A program made the position numbers and the translations under genes. A stretch of 64,000 nt of DNA, from positions 62,001-126,000 of the forward strand of contig JBCCDY010000013.1 in NCBI GenBank assembly GCA_039030555.1, read 5' to 3'. Below are positions 1-9,472 of the stretch, piece by piece; positions within the stretch are counted from its first letter, which is position 1; every line of letters begins with the position of its first letter. The stretch is from JBCCDY01 sp039030555 (GTDB lineage: Bacteria > Bacteroidota > Bacteroidia > Cytophagales > Cyclobacteriaceae). Below the pieces are notes generated by a model, which was not told the origin of the DNA, ran no database searches, and worked only from the letters and a program-made list of their open reading frames with translations.

Positions 1-272
1 AGGCAACTTTCTTCATGAATGATCTGTATTTTGATTTTATCATTCATATTGAACCTGGAAAGATCCAACTTAATAGCCGCAACCCTCGGTTTTTTGATAA
101 TCTCTACATCATTCAAAATAATCGACTGAATACAAAACTCCCCTCCGGAAGCATAAGGGTTCCTTATGTACAGGTCTTTTCCTTTATACAGACCGGTAAT
201 CAGAATTTCAGAAGCCTGAGTAGCAAACTGTAAGACGATGAAAAAGAAAAGTATAAGTAATCGTATAGCCAA
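1..272 (-). CDS. Secreted protein, N-terminal part (cut by window edge)
   Basis: Reading the minus strand from a TTG codon at 272 gives an open frame to the window edge (about 90 residues). It begins with a clear signal peptide (hydrophobic run then FATQA/SE), followed by a short beta-type domain. A stop lies just upstream in frame (276-278), so the TTG is the only early start apart from internal Met codons. I do not recognise a characterised family, though small secreted proteins of this look are common in Cytophagales. Partial; function unknown. Confidence 0.55.
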   Translation of the reverse strand, partial: MAIRLLILFFFIVLQFATQASEILITGLYKGKDLYIRNPYASGGEFCIQSIILNDVEIIKKPRVAAIKLDLSRFNMNDKIKIQIIHEESC

Positions 273-485
273 GCTTTAGAATGTCACTATAAAGTTAAAA
301 ATACCAAAATGTATATTCTGGTTTAATAATTGACCCAATTCAAAGGAATATCCTCATTTTTGACGTTAAGATTAGAATAAAGAGAAACTTTTATTGTTTT
401 CTGAGGGTATTACACATAAAATTAGCTTGCCTTTTCTTAAAGTAGAAAAAGGCACCAGCGCAATATCTAAAATAACAGTACTGTT

Positions 486-1745
486 ATGAAATTTTTCTTA
501 GCCTCACTTCTCTCTCTGCTGATCACAAGTCAATCTTTCGCCGCATATTTACTTATCCCCATGGATGAATCCCAGAAAAATCATCTCAAGGCTTATGGGA
601 TTGCTTATTGGGTGCTTCAAAATGAAATAGAAGTCGACTGGCTTCTGAACTACAGAGGCGGGAGCTTTATGATCAAACATTATCAGAAATTTGAAAATGA
701 ATTAGTTATTAGAGGAGTCAGCTATGAGGTCATTTCTGACGCACAGTCCAATGCTATTGTATCTGCAATTGCCAGCCCCGCATCCAATCAGGACGTAATG
801 AGGCTTGAAAAATATCCTGAAATCGCTGTGTATTCCCCAAAAAGCAAACAGCCCTGGGACGATGCCGTAACCCTGGCCCTTACTTACGCTGAAATACCCT
901 ATGATGTGGTTTTTGATACAGAAGTATTAGAATCCAAATTACCGGAGTACGACTGGCTTCACCTACACCACGAAGATTTTACCGGGCAGTATGGAAAGTT
1001 CTATCGCTCTTTCAGGAACTTCCCTTGGTATATTGAGCAACAAAGAGCCTATGAAGCCTCTGCAAGAGAACATGGTTACACCAAGGTTTCACATTTAAAG
1101 CTTGGAGTAGCGCATAAGATTAGGGATTTCGTACTAGGGGGAGGCTTCTTATTTGCTATGTGCTCCGCAACCGACACATATGACATTGCGCTGGCTGCGG
1201 AAGGTATTGACATTTGCGAGCATATGTTTGACGGTGATCCTTCAGATCCACATGCACAAGGAAAATTAGTTTACGAAAATACTTTTGCGTTTGAGAACTT
1301 TGAAATCATAAAAGACCCTTATCAATATGAATTTTCCAATATTGACAATCAACCGGCGGAGAGGGGATTGACCGAAAAGAATGATTATTTCACACTTTTT
1401 GAGTTTTCAGCAAAATGGGATCCCATCCCAACCATGCTAACTCAAAATCACGAGCAAGTGGTTAAAGGGTTTATGGGGCAAACGACCGCCTTCAAAAAAT
1501 CGCTTGTAAAACCGGACGTATTAGTGATGGGCGAGAATAAAGCAATTCAGGAAGCCCGTTATATACATGGGGTGATCGGTAAAGGTTTCTGGACGTTTTA
1601 TGGAGGGCACGACCCGGAGGACTATCAGCATTTAGTTGGTGAAGAGCCTACTGACCTTAACCTTCATCCGAACAGTCCGGGTTATCGGCTTATTTTGAAT
1701 AATATCTTATTTCCTGCGGCAAAAAAGAAGAAGCAAAAGACTTAA
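486..1745 (+). CDS. Conserved secreted protein, glutamine-amidotransferase-like fold suspected
   Basis: 419 residues with a Sec signal peptide (about 1-19, cleavage near SFA-AY), so periplasmic or secreted. The middle contains HLHHEDFTG and a glycine-rich turn GGGFLFAMCSATDTYD; the Cys in that turn resembles the nucleophile elbow of class I glutamine amidotransferase-like proteins. Proteins of this size and look in Bacteroidota are often labelled 'asparagine synthetase B', a name I would not trust because no N-terminal Cys amidotransferase or ATP-pyrophosphatase motif is visible. Basic Lys-rich C-terminus. Stands alone; function unknown. Confidence 0.6.
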   Translation: MKFFLASLLSLLITSQSFAAYLLIPMDESQKNHLKAYGIAYWVLQNEIEVDWLLNYRGGSFMIKHYQKFENELVIRGVSYEVISDAQSNAIVSAIASPASNQDVMRLEKYPEIAVYSPKSKQPWDDAVTLALTYAEIPYDVVFDTEVLESKLPEYDWLHLHHEDFTGQYGKFYRSFRNFPWYIEQQRAYEASAREHGYTKVSHLKLGVAHKIRDFVLGGGFLFAMCSATDTYDIALAAEGIDICEHMFDGDPSDPHAQGKLVYENTFAFENFEIIKDPYQYEFSNIDNQPAERGLTEKNDYFTLFEFSAKWDPIPTMLTQNHEQVVKGFMGQTTAFKKSLVKPDVLVMGENKAIQEARYIHGVIGKGFWTFYGGHDPEDYQHLVGEEPTDLNLHPNSPGYRLILNNILFPAAKKKKQKT

Positions 1746-1836
1746 TTAGAATACTATTTTAATACTTTATATAAAAGTCTGTCCTATCATTCAGAATTTT
1801 ATCGTTCTTTTATATGAGCGAAACGTATAATAAATT

Positions 1837-2058
1837 ATGGGAGCGGCCCAAATACGAAAGGAATTACACAATTTCATTGATAACGGAGATACTAAGCTAA
1901 TTAAGCTTCTTTATGCAGTAGCAAAGGAATATACAGATGATGAAAGAATTAGCTTGGAGCAATACAACAAAGAATTGGATGAAGCAGAAGCGGAAATAGA
2001 TAGGGGTGAATTTTTGACTCATGAAGAAGCTGTTAAAGAGGTTCGTTCGTGGCGCTAA
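1837..2058 (+). CDS. Antitoxin of a RelE/ParE-type pair
   Basis: 73-residue, highly charged helical protein with acidic stretches (DEAEAEIDRGEF) ending in an EEA..EV..W tail typical of short antitoxins that bind RelE/ParE toxins. Its stop overlaps the start of the next gene, the usual translational coupling of type II toxin-antitoxin operons, antitoxin first. Assignment rests on size, composition and the toxin neighbour, not on a named DNA-binding fold. Confidence 0.7.
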   Translation: MGAAQIRKELHNFIDNGDTKLIKLLYAVAKEYTDDERISLEQYNKELDEAEAEIDRGEFLTHEEAVKEVRSWR

Positions 2059-2345
2059 AACTAGTCTGGAATAAGCGTCCTTCCAGCTATTTAAAAAAAG
2101 AACTCAAGCGAATCAGCCGAGAATCATTTCAAGGTGCGGAATCTGTAGAAACAGGAATTCTTTCTAACCTTGATAAGGCTCTGGATGAACCAGAAAGATA
2201 TCCGAGTGATAAATACAAGAAAAACAATGATGGTACTTATCGAGCATTTGAAACTTATAGCTACAGGGTTGCTTACCGTTTCTCCAAATCTGAAATCAAG
2301 ATTTTAAGGATCAGACACATAAAACAAGAGCCGAAGAATTATTAA
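2049..2345 (+). CDS. RelE/ParE-family toxin
   Basis: 98 residues from a GTG start that overlaps the antitoxin gene by 10 bases. The C-terminal half carries the fold signature of RelE/ParE toxins: YRAFETYSYRVAYRF followed by the strand KILRIRHIKQ. Known members cleave mRNA on the ribosome (RelE) or inhibit gyrase (ParE); which applies here cannot be decided from sequence alone. A chromosomal pair, separate from the pair inside the integrated element. Confidence 0.75.
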   Translation: MALKLVWNKRPSSYLKKELKRISRESFQGAESVETGILSNLDKALDEPERYPSDKYKKNNDGTYRAFETYSYRVAYRFSKSEIKILRIRHIKQEPKNY

Positions 2346-2677
2346 AACAGTTGCCTCGCTACACTCGTCATGAAGTGGTAATGCTAAAGTGAAGCTATCT
2401 TAGGATAAACGGTGTGCCTGTGGTGTGTTGGTCGAGTTACCTTCCAGAAAAATGCAAGTGTTAAGTACCCCATAAAGTAGGGCAGTTACTACCAATACAA
2501 ATTGAAGTACTTACGCTATCAAATTTCATTCTTAATAAAAAATCACAAAAAAGTTTCTAAAAGTAAACGGATATTTCCAATATAATTGGAGATTAGGTTG
2601 ATTTTAAGCCGTAGTATTCATATCCAAAAAAGGTTTCTTTACTTTTATTTCATGTTGAATTTAAAAATCTATTAAAC
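2346..2677 (+). other. Intergenic region, no gene seen
   Basis: 332 bases between the toxin gene and the small lipoprotein gene. No reading frame with a plausible start or family match is visible on either strand, and no strong hairpin with a T-run. The last 100 bases probably hold the promoter of the lipoprotein/TPR module, but I cannot mark a convincing box. Confidence 0.4.
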
Positions 2678-2845
2678 ATGAAAACGTTCAAAAAAATCTT
2701 TGTAATGATCTCATTTTCAATACTTACTGTTTCTTGCTCTATCGGAGAAGATGCTGATGATATTCAAATTGAGATTGATAACATTGAAAATGGCACGGGA
2801 TCAACCGGTGAGAAAGTTAAAGCTAGTGATCCAGATAGAAATTAA
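2678..2845 (+). CDS. Small lipoprotein of lipoprotein/TPR module 1
   Basis: 55 residues from an ATG. The N-terminus is a lipoprotein signal peptide (MKTFKKIF, hydrophobic core, TVSC with Cys20 as the lipidation site), leaving a mature peptide of about 36 residues rich in Asp, Glu, Asn and Gly. Followed by a hairpin and a TPR gene, exactly the layout of the pair at 26,630-28,090, whose first gene also encodes a 54-residue lipoprotein with Cys20. Function unknown; a secreted signal, a surface anchor or a regulator of the TPR partner are all possible. Confidence 0.6.
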   Translation: MKTFKKIFVMISFSILTVSCSIGEDADDIQIEIDNIENGTGSTGEKVKASDPDRN

Positions 2846-2866
2846 TTAATTATTATTAAAAATAAC

Positions 2867-2903
2867 AATGTAATGTGTGTGAATTATTTTGCCACATTGC
2901 ATT
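2867..2903 (+). terminator. Hairpin between lipoprotein and TPR gene (module 1)
   Basis: Arms AATGTAATGTG (2867-2877) and CACATTGCATT (2893-2903) pair with one mismatch. It lies between the two genes of the module, as does the stronger terminator at 26,818-26,848 in module 2, suggesting partial termination so that the small lipoprotein is made in excess over the TPR protein. Confidence 0.45.
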
Positions 2904-2918
2904 TTCTGGTTTATCTTT

Positions 2919-4208
2919 ATGTTCAACCAGAATACAATTATCTTGAATATTTCTATAGTTCATGTTATCATACTACTCGCATCTAACGGATGGCTCAGCA
3001 TTTTTCAATTAGATGAAGACATCTCAAAGGAATTGTATAGAAATGCAGCCGATTTCTATTATGATCATAACCAATTAGATTCCGCTTACTACTATACGAG
3101 TAAGATTTTTGAGCTCGATAAAAACAATCTCTATATAGGAAAAGCTTATTATTTAAATGCATTTATGTTTGAAAAGAATGGGGATCATTTAAATGCAATC
3201 GAAAATTCTCTAAATGCGGTCAAATATTTTAGAATAGCTGACGATTCAAAAAGAGAGGCAAAGTCTCGCCACCTTCTGGGAAATATTTATTACGATAATT
3301 ACCACTATGAAGGGGCTATTAAAAATTACCAGATTTCTGCTAAATTGTTTAATTCCATTGGTGACCAGGAAAGTAAAGGTCTAATCTTGAGAAGTCTAGG
3401 ACTCGTTTTAAGAGACTCTAAGGGCTATTTAGCTGCCCAAGAGTCTTTCATTAAGAGCCTTAAAATTTTCGAAAGTCTTAATGATCAGGAGTTGGTTGCC
3501 ACTTTGCTAAATGATTTGGGGCTGATTGAACTGGATAGAAATAACTATAATGATGCTAAGAAGTACTTTATACGCTCACTAAATTTGAGCAGCTCTACAT
3601 CACTTGCCCAAGTGAATGAGGCTTGGTTTAACCATAATATGGGGGTTTTAAATCTTCAGCAATCAAAACTCTCAGAAGCAAAATTGTTTTTCGAAAAATC
3701 AATCTTTCTGATGCAGGAGCTTGAAATGAATAAATATCTACCAAGTATTTATAATGATTTAGCCTCTTTAAATCTGAAAGAAAAAGATACGATAGATGCC
3801 AGTGAATTATTTGAGCTTTCAAAAAATGTTAGCTTAGAATATGGTAATAGTACTGAGCTTATCGAAGCAACATCAAATCTCAAAAACATATATAAATCAA
3901 GAAGTAATTATGATTTAGCATTTGCTAATGTTGATCTCATGGAATTAGAGATGAAAAAGAGACTTGAGATGACAGATAAACTAGAACGGCTTAATGCCAA
4001 ATATGAAATTGTTCTGGCTAATTCCAGAAAAGAAGTATTCGCCATCAAACAAGAAGCACTCTACAATAAAAGAGTCCTTATCATCTCATTTACTGTGCTC
4101 TTTTTTATGGTAGCACTTTACAGCGTTCAAATACGCTTTAAGCATAAGAAAATGCGATTTTTTCTTTCCGAGATAGATACTGAGGTAAGGGGTGAGCAAA
4201 ATCCTTAA
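2919..4208 (+). CDS. TPR protein with N- and C-terminal membrane segments
   Basis: 429 residues if started at ATG 2919; an upstream in-frame TTG lies inside the preceding hairpin and is rejected. N-terminal hydrophobic segment (about residues 6-24), then a series of TPR repeats, a coiled coil (EMKKRLEMTDKLERLNAKYE), a membrane span near the end (VLIISFTVLFFMVALYSV) and a charged tail of about 30 residues. In Bacteroidota this TPR-coil-membrane layout usually precedes a histidine kinase or LuxR domain; here no output domain follows. Likely a periplasmic sensor or scaffold working with the upstream lipoprotein; inference only. Confidence 0.7.
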   Translation: MFNQNTIILNISIVHVIILLASNGWLSIFQLDEDISKELYRNAADFYYDHNQLDSAYYYTSKIFELDKNNLYIGKAYYLNAFMFEKNGDHLNAIENSLNAVKYFRIADDSKREAKSRHLLGNIYYDNYHYEGAIKNYQISAKLFNSIGDQESKGLILRSLGLVLRDSKGYLAAQESFIKSLKIFESLNDQELVATLLNDLGLIELDRNNYNDAKKYFIRSLNLSSSTSLAQVNEAWFNHNMGVLNLQQSKLSEAKLFFEKSIFLMQELEMNKYLPSIYNDLASLNLKEKDTIDASELFELSKNVSLEYGNSTELIEATSNLKNIYKSRSNYDLAFANVDLMELEMKKRLEMTDKLERLNAKYEIVLANSRKEVFAIKQEALYNKRVLIISFTVLFFMVALYSVQIRFKHKKMRFFLSEIDTEVRGEQNP

Positions 4209-4792
4209 GGTTTTACATCTTTCGTGATCCACTTCGATGAATCTTTGTATTTATAAGCCCTAATCTTTTCAAACATAGCCTCAATACTCGTTTCTACTAT
4301 AATCATATCTAAGTGGTTCTGAGTAATAAAACCTTCTTCAAAAGAGTAATGGAATTGATCGATTAAGCGATCGAAGTATCCCTCCACATTTAGAAAAGCT
4401 ATAGGCTTATGGTGGTATCCCAGCTGGCTCCAGGTTAGTACTTCGCAGAATTCATCTAATGTTCCATATCCTCCTGGCATTGCTACGAAGGCGTCGGAGA
4501 GATCGTACATGAGTTTCTTTCGCTCATGCATGGTTTCAACAACCTTTAATTCCTGGATTCCAGTATGTGCTACTTCTTTCTCATAAAGACTTTGAGGTAT
4601 TACTCCAATAGCCTGCCCACCTTTATTTAAGCATCCTTCAGCTGTAGCTCCCATAAGGCCAACCTTTCCTCCTCCAAAGACTAATTTCATACCCTTTTCA
4701 GCCAAAACCTCACCTAGTTTATGGGCTGTTTCAGCATAGACAGGTTTTTTGCCTACAGATGAACCACAGAATACACACACAGATTTGATCAT
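4205..4792 (-). CDS. LOG-family nucleoside 5'-monophosphate phosphoribohydrolase
   Basis: 195 residues with the family signature PGGYGTLDE near residues 106-114 and the N-terminal Rossmann-like start CVFCGSS and glycine loop FGGGKVGLMG. LOG proteins remove ribose-5-phosphate from cytokinin or other nucleotides in the cytosol; the TIGR00730 family is widespread in bacteria, where the physiological substrate is often unclear. Last gene of a minus-strand block with miaE, a porin and lpxK. Its end overlaps the convergent TPR gene by 4 bases. Confidence 0.85.
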   Translation of the reverse strand: MIKSVCVFCGSSVGKKPVYAETAHKLGEVLAEKGMKLVFGGGKVGLMGATAEGCLNKGGQAIGVIPQSLYEKEVAHTGIQELKVVETMHERKKLMYDLSDAFVAMPGGYGTLDEFCEVLTWSQLGYHHKPIAFLNVEGYFDRLIDQFHYSFEEGFITQNHLDMIIVETSIEAMFEKIRAYKYKDSSKWITKDVKP

Positions 4793-4811
4793 TATTATAG
4801 TTTTTCAGATT

Positions 4812-5423
4812 TTAATGCATTCTATCTCCTCTCACTTCCATATTCGCCAAAATTTCAGCTTCTGTCTTCAAAAGCTCTTTCCATCTTGTCCAAACTACGT
4901 CTTCAGGTAGATATTCTTTCGCTAGCCTAATGAAGTTTTTATAATGTCCGGCTTCAGAAATCATTAATTCGTAGTAAAACTTTTTCAGGTCTTCATCCTC
5001 AATATTTTCAGATAATAAGCGAAAACGCTCACAGCTCCTTGCCTCAATTAATGCGTTGATCAGCAGCTTTTCGACCAATTGCGCCTCACGGCTTCCTCCT
5101 TTTTTGATCTGCTTGTTCAGCTCTGAAACATAAAGATCTTTTCTCTGAACGCCCAGCTTTAGATTCCGATTTCTCAACTCTTCGATCACCCGTTCGAAGT
5201 GACTCCATTCTTCCGCTACAACTGGAGTTAAGCAATCAACTAATTCATCTTTTTCAGGAAATTGAACGATCAGCGATATACAAGATGAGGCGGCCTTTTG
5301 CTCACAGTATGCATGGTCTGTGAGAATATCTTCAATATTCTTTTCCGCGATATCTACCCATCTGGGATCGGTAGGAAGTTCGAGACCAAGTATATTCTTG
5401 GTATTAATGTCTTTGGTTTCCAT
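4812..5423 (-). CDS. miaE: tRNA 2-methylthio-N6-isopentenyladenosine hydroxylase MiaE
   Basis: 203 residues, the usual family length. Ferritin-like diiron protein: metal ligands are supplied by DHAYCEQKAA, EEWSHFE, EARSCERF and SEAGHY in the expected order. MiaE hydroxylates the prenyl side chain at A37 of tRNA using oxygen. Starts 1 base after the porin stop codon, so it is cotranscribed with the porin and lpxK; the neighbours are not functionally related. Confidence 0.9.
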   Translation of the reverse strand: METKDINTKNILGLELPTDPRWVDIAEKNIEDILTDHAYCEQKAASSCISLIVQFPEKDELVDCLTPVVAEEWSHFERVIEELRNRNLKLGVQRKDLYVSELNKQIKKGGSREAQLVEKLLINALIEARSCERFRLLSENIEDEDLKKFYYELMISEAGHYKNFIRLAKEYLPEDVVWTRWKELLKTEAEILANMEVRGDRMH

Positions 5424-5424
5424 A

Positions 5425-7257
5425 TTAATCGAAAAATGGCCAGGTGATCAATAAATCGAAGGTTGAAGGTGTCCCTATGTAAGAAGGCGTAACCAGGTAA
5501 CCCGGATCAATCAACCCTTGTGATATCTGTTTGATTTTGAAAGTAAATCTTGTTCTATTCACTTTGAAATTTATGAACAAATCTACAAGCAGGTACGCAG
5601 GAATTTCAAATCGTTCTTGAAGAAAGAATTGCTGTATAACCGGATCATAGTCCAAAGCGAAGTAATCTGACTTCCAATGTGTATCAACCCCAATTTCAAA
5701 GTCAAGACGTTTTTTAAACAGTAAATTTCTGTATGATAGAGTCCCAACGTAAAAAAGCTCAGGAATTGGATATACTTCCGATGCTGATCCACTAACGGAT
5801 GTGTAATTAGCTTCTCCGGTGAAATATACATTCTTTAAAAAATTGGCCGATAACTTAAGACCCGTCGTTGTAATTGCTGCTGAGTTGACAGATTGTTCCG
5901 GATTAGCCTCCAAATCAAAGAAAATGGGATTAGTTATATCCTGATATTTGGCAAAAGGAGTGATCTTTACGTCTTCACCTATTGGTATACCCACTTCAGC
6001 AGAAATGAATTGCTGCTCCGGCCCAGTAAAGTTATTGTCCCATTCATCGTGGTTTCCAAAATAACGTTGAACCAGGAAAGAAGGTGTGATTTTGTTGGCT
6101 CCAGCTTGTATCTGTGCCGTTTTATAGCGAAATGTTGCTTCAAGGGAGTAAAATCCTCCCTGTAAAAACTCACCTTCAAAATCAGTTGATACTTTTGGAC
6201 TGAATTCATATCTGATTTTTCCTCCACCGTAGTTCTCTGTCTGTGGTCCGACCGATGGTAAAAACTCATAAATCAGCTTGAGCTCTCTTCTTTTGTAATA
6301 GAACCTATAAAAAAGACGTGGTAGATTTCCTTTGATCCCAATTTCATTACTTAACGATCTCAGTGAAGTGATATCCCTGGTCGTATCTTCATCAATAAGT
6401 GGGGGGGCAAAAAAATCTCCTTCAATGTCTAAACGAGAGTCGACAAATGAGTTTTCCTGAACGGTAAAATCCAATAGATGATAAAACTGTACATAATCAG
6501 AGTAAGTGTATTGCTGGTATAAGTTGTATTGCGTACGATCATCACCACTAACTGCATTCCGAAGATTGATATCGTTGTCTTCATCAAAAAAATCTTCAAA
6601 ATCCGCCGTATCAGGTACTACGACACCCCCGCTTTCAATAACATCATGGTTCATCGTTGAAAAGGAGGCCAGAAGTTGGTATACTGAGTCTTTGGTATGA
6701 TAACCAGTAAAGAATGAAAACTGGTTGGATTCGGCGTTTCGATCTCCCCTGGTTTGTTCCTCTCCTATTTGTTTGTCGATCCGATACAATGAAAGGTCAA
6801 ACCCCACATTCCAGTTTGGTTTTACATTCCTCGAAAATTCAACGTTAATGATGGATCGTCCATTACCTCCAAAGTTTAGGTCAAGTCCTAAAAATGGAGA
6901 TCTAGTATTAAAATATCTGATTACAGAGGCATCCCTGAATAGGTAATCATAAGCATGAAAACCTGAATAAGCACCTATTTTTTTATTGAATGGGGCGTAG
7001 ATCGGATTTACAGCCGTACCAATATTACCCAGGTTTTGATATTTGAAGTCTTGCTCAGCGACGTAACCAAACCGATGGTGCCCTACCAATGCCGTATCAA
7101 TTGGTCTAAATGTTCCAGTGTTGTTTAAAAGATCACTTTCATAGATGAAAAGTGTAGTTTCAGGTCCATAGACAAGCTTTGTACTATCATCCAGAATCTG
7201 GCCTAAGGCAATTTCTGAAAAACCTATAACTGCTAATATGATTAGTGCAAGCCTCAA
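5425..7257 (-). CDS. Putative outer-membrane porin (Porin_10-like)
   Basis: 610 residues with a signal peptide (MRLALIILAVIGFSEIALG-Q) and many alternating hydrophobic/aromatic strands, ending in aromatic residues (FDLLITWPFFD) as outer-membrane barrels do. Size and composition fit the large putative porin family of Bacteroidota. Downstream of lpxK with a 1-base gap, which links a lipid A gene and an outer-membrane protein in one transcript. Substrate unknown. Confidence 0.7.
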   Translation of the reverse strand: MRLALIILAVIGFSEIALGQILDDSTKLVYGPETTLFIYESDLLNNTGTFRPIDTALVGHHRFGYVAEQDFKYQNLGNIGTAVNPIYAPFNKKIGAYSGFHAYDYLFRDASVIRYFNTRSPFLGLDLNFGGNGRSIINVEFSRNVKPNWNVGFDLSLYRIDKQIGEEQTRGDRNAESNQFSFFTGYHTKDSVYQLLASFSTMNHDVIESGGVVVPDTADFEDFFDEDNDINLRNAVSGDDRTQYNLYQQYTYSDYVQFYHLLDFTVQENSFVDSRLDIEGDFFAPPLIDEDTTRDITSLRSLSNEIGIKGNLPRLFYRFYYKRRELKLIYEFLPSVGPQTENYGGGKIRYEFSPKVSTDFEGEFLQGGFYSLEATFRYKTAQIQAGANKITPSFLVQRYFGNHDEWDNNFTGPEQQFISAEVGIPIGEDVKITPFAKYQDITNPIFFDLEANPEQSVNSAAITTTGLKLSANFLKNVYFTGEANYTSVSGSASEVYPIPELFYVGTLSYRNLLFKKRLDFEIGVDTHWKSDYFALDYDPVIQQFFLQERFEIPAYLLVDLFINFKVNRTRFTFKIKQISQGLIDPGYLVTPSYIGTPSTFDLLITWPFFD

Positions 7258-7258
7258 C

Positions 7259-8317
7259 CTAATTCTTTGGAGTTTTATAGTACGTGTTGATCAAATCCAA
7301 AAGCGACTTATCAAATTTCTCACCAGAATGATTGAATTCGAATTCAATGGGTAAGTACAAAAGTTGAGATTCTTCAAAATAAGGATGCAAGTTCAGGTTT
7401 TTGAGCTTAACTACATCTTTCTCCGTCGTTAAAATTTTCACTTCTCCAGACTGCTCTTTCAAATAAGCATGTATCTTCTTCAGATCCACCTCTTTATAAT
7501 CGTGATGATCTTCAAATTTAAAATGATTTAATACCTCAAAGTTAGAATTAGCATAGTTCTCAAAAAGACCTGAAGAAGCAAGACCAGAAACCAAAATTAC
7601 TTTTTCTACGCCTTCATTGTATGGCCCTTTTATTTGCCTTGCCTGTCCGTATTTGATTTTGCTAAAATATATGGGAGTTTCCTGCTTTGAGTAGGTTTTG
7701 ATTTTAGAAATGAACTCATTTTGATCCTCAATACTCAAATTTTCAGGACATTTAGTAACCAGTATTATATCTGCTCTTTGAGCCCCCTTCCTTGATTCTC
7801 TCAGCCGGCCCATGGGTAGTAAAAAATCTTTAAAAAAGGGTCTATTATAATCACAAAGTAGAATATTTACATGAGGGTCGACCGAGCGATGTTGGAATAT
7901 GTCATCCAATAAAACCAAGTCCGTTTTGGGCAAAGCATTAATAATTTCAGGAATGGCCAAGACCCGTTCTTCACCCACTGCGACCTTCACTTCATCCTTG
8001 AATTTATGATAGAACTGAAAAGGTTCATCCCCTAGCGTAGTTGCATTGTCATGTTCCGAAGCAAGAATAAAACCTTTTGTAGAGCGTCCATATCCTCGGC
8101 TTAAAGTCACAATATTGTAGCTTTCCTTCAATAACCGAATGAGATACTCAACCATCGGTGTTTTACCTGTTCCACCTACGGTCAAATTTCCAACTCCGAT
8201 AGTAAATACTTCAAACCGGAATGATTTTTTATGCCCGATATTATATAAATGATTCCTAAATGAAGTCCCGGTTTTGTAAAGAAAAGCGAATGGAGATAAT
8301 ATGATTTCCCAGCCCAT
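7259..8317 (-). CDS. lpxK: Tetraacyldisaccharide 4'-kinase LpxK
   Basis: 352 residues. The Walker A region GNLTVGGTGKTP (about residues 43-54) with the preceding membrane-associated N-terminus is diagnostic of LpxK, which phosphorylates the 4'-position of the lipid A disaccharide at the inner membrane. Also visible are LSRGYGR, VLLDDIFQHR and TTEKDVVKL, all conserved family blocks. First gene of the minus-strand block; divergent from the Nif3-like gene. Confidence 0.93.
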   Translation of the reverse strand: MGWEIILSPFAFLYKTGTSFRNHLYNIGHKKSFRFEVFTIGVGNLTVGGTGKTPMVEYLIRLLKESYNIVTLSRGYGRSTKGFILASEHDNATTLGDEPFQFYHKFKDEVKVAVGEERVLAIPEIINALPKTDLVLLDDIFQHRSVDPHVNILLCDYNRPFFKDFLLPMGRLRESRKGAQRADIILVTKCPENLSIEDQNEFISKIKTYSKQETPIYFSKIKYGQARQIKGPYNEGVEKVILVSGLASSGLFENYANSNFEVLNHFKFEDHHDYKEVDLKKIHAYLKEQSGEVKILTTEKDVVKLKNLNLHPYFEESQLLYLPIEFEFNHSGEKFDKSLLDLINTYYKTPKN

Positions 8318-8367
8318 CTAGCTCAAAAAACTTATAATTATATTGAAGCCTGCAAATATCTTTAAAA

Positions 8368-9468
8368 ATGACCAAAATAAAAGATGTCATAAATCATTTG
8401 GAATACATAGCTCCAAAAGCATACCAGAAAAGCTATGATAATTCCGGTTTACTTGTGGGAGATGCTTCTGAGGAAGTCACTGGAATTATAATTTCTTTAG
8501 ACTGTATTGAAGCGGTTGTTGATGAGGCCATAGAAAATGGGTGCAACCTTATAGTTTCACACCACCCCATCATATTTAAAGGCTTGAAACAACTAACTGG
8601 AGCCAATTACATAGAAAGAACAGTTTTAAAGGCTATTAAAAATGGAATCTCCCTTTACGCTATTCATACCAATTTAGATAGCGTAATGAACGGTGTAAAT
8701 TTCAAAATATCTGAAAAAATAGGTTTGAATAAGCTCAAAATGCTTGGTTCAAAAGAGGGTTCCTTATCTAAGATAGTCACATTTGTTCCGAAGGATCACT
8801 TAGATGGCGTTTTAGAAAGCATGTCTGAAGTGGGAGCTGGTAAAATCAGCAACTACGATTTTTGCAGTTTTCAAACGGAAGGTGATGGAACGTTCAGACC
8901 GAATGAGCGTTCAAAACCTTTCATTGGAAACGCCGGGGAAATAGAAAAAACATCTGAGGTAAAATTAGAAATGGTATTTCCAAGCTACCGTCAAAGTGCA
9001 ATTATCAATGCACTTAGGGCTTCTCACCCATATGAAGAAGTTGCTTTTGACATCATTAAGCTTGAAAACACCAATCCCGATGTTGGAATTGGAATGGTCG
9101 GTGAGTTAGATAAACCCATGAAAACCCAGGATTTTCTTAAGCATTTAAAAGAGAGTATGGATCTGAATGTTATTAAGTATACCAATCTTCAAAAAGATAT
9201 CATAAAACGAGTTGCTGTTTGCGGCGGGTCTGGAAGCTTCCTACTTCAAAAAGCCAGAGCGGCCGAAGCCGATGCTTTCGTAAGCTCAGACTTCAAATAT
9301 CATGAGTTCTTTGACGGCGAGAATGAAATACTAATCGCAGATATCGGACATTATGAAAGCGAAGTGTTTACAAAAGACCTATTACAGCAACATTTGTCTG
9401 AAAAATTTCCTAATATTGCACTCCGTTTAACGGGGGTAGATACCAATCCGGTTAATTATTTCAAATAA
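8368..9468 (+). CDS. Nif3-like dinuclear metal-centre protein with inserted domain
   Basis: 366 residues. Metal-binding blocks are visible: SHHPIIFKG (about 64-72), HTNLDS and the C-terminal DIGHYESE. The centre (about 125-230) holds the CutA/PII-like insert found in the long YqfO-type members, including SHPYEEVAFD. Long Nif3 proteins are hexameric metal-binding proteins; a GTP cyclohydrolase-related role has been suggested for some, but the reaction is unsettled. Four bases upstream of the zinc-ribbon gene, with which it is commonly paired in Bacteroidota. Confidence 0.9.
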   Translation: MTKIKDVINHLEYIAPKAYQKSYDNSGLLVGDASEEVTGIIISLDCIEAVVDEAIENGCNLIVSHHPIIFKGLKQLTGANYIERTVLKAIKNGISLYAIHTNLDSVMNGVNFKISEKIGLNKLKMLGSKEGSLSKIVTFVPKDHLDGVLESMSEVGAGKISNYDFCSFQTEGDGTFRPNERSKPFIGNAGEIEKTSEVKLEMVFPSYRQSAIINALRASHPYEEVAFDIIKLENTNPDVGIGMVGELDKPMKTQDFLKHLKESMDLNVIKYTNLQKDIIKRVAVCGGSGSFLLQKARAAEADAFVSSDFKYHEFFDGENEILIADIGHYESEVFTKDLLQQHLSEKFPNIALRLTGVDTNPVNYFK

Positions 9469-9472
9469 CTAC

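Noticed and set aside
15..233. 72-residue plus-strand frame at the left edge
   Set aside because: Antisense to a signal-peptide-bearing partial gene on the minus strand, which is the more credible reading.
486..1745. Asparagine synthetase
   Set aside because: No N-terminal catalytic Cys or ATP-pyrophosphatase motif and a clear signal peptide.
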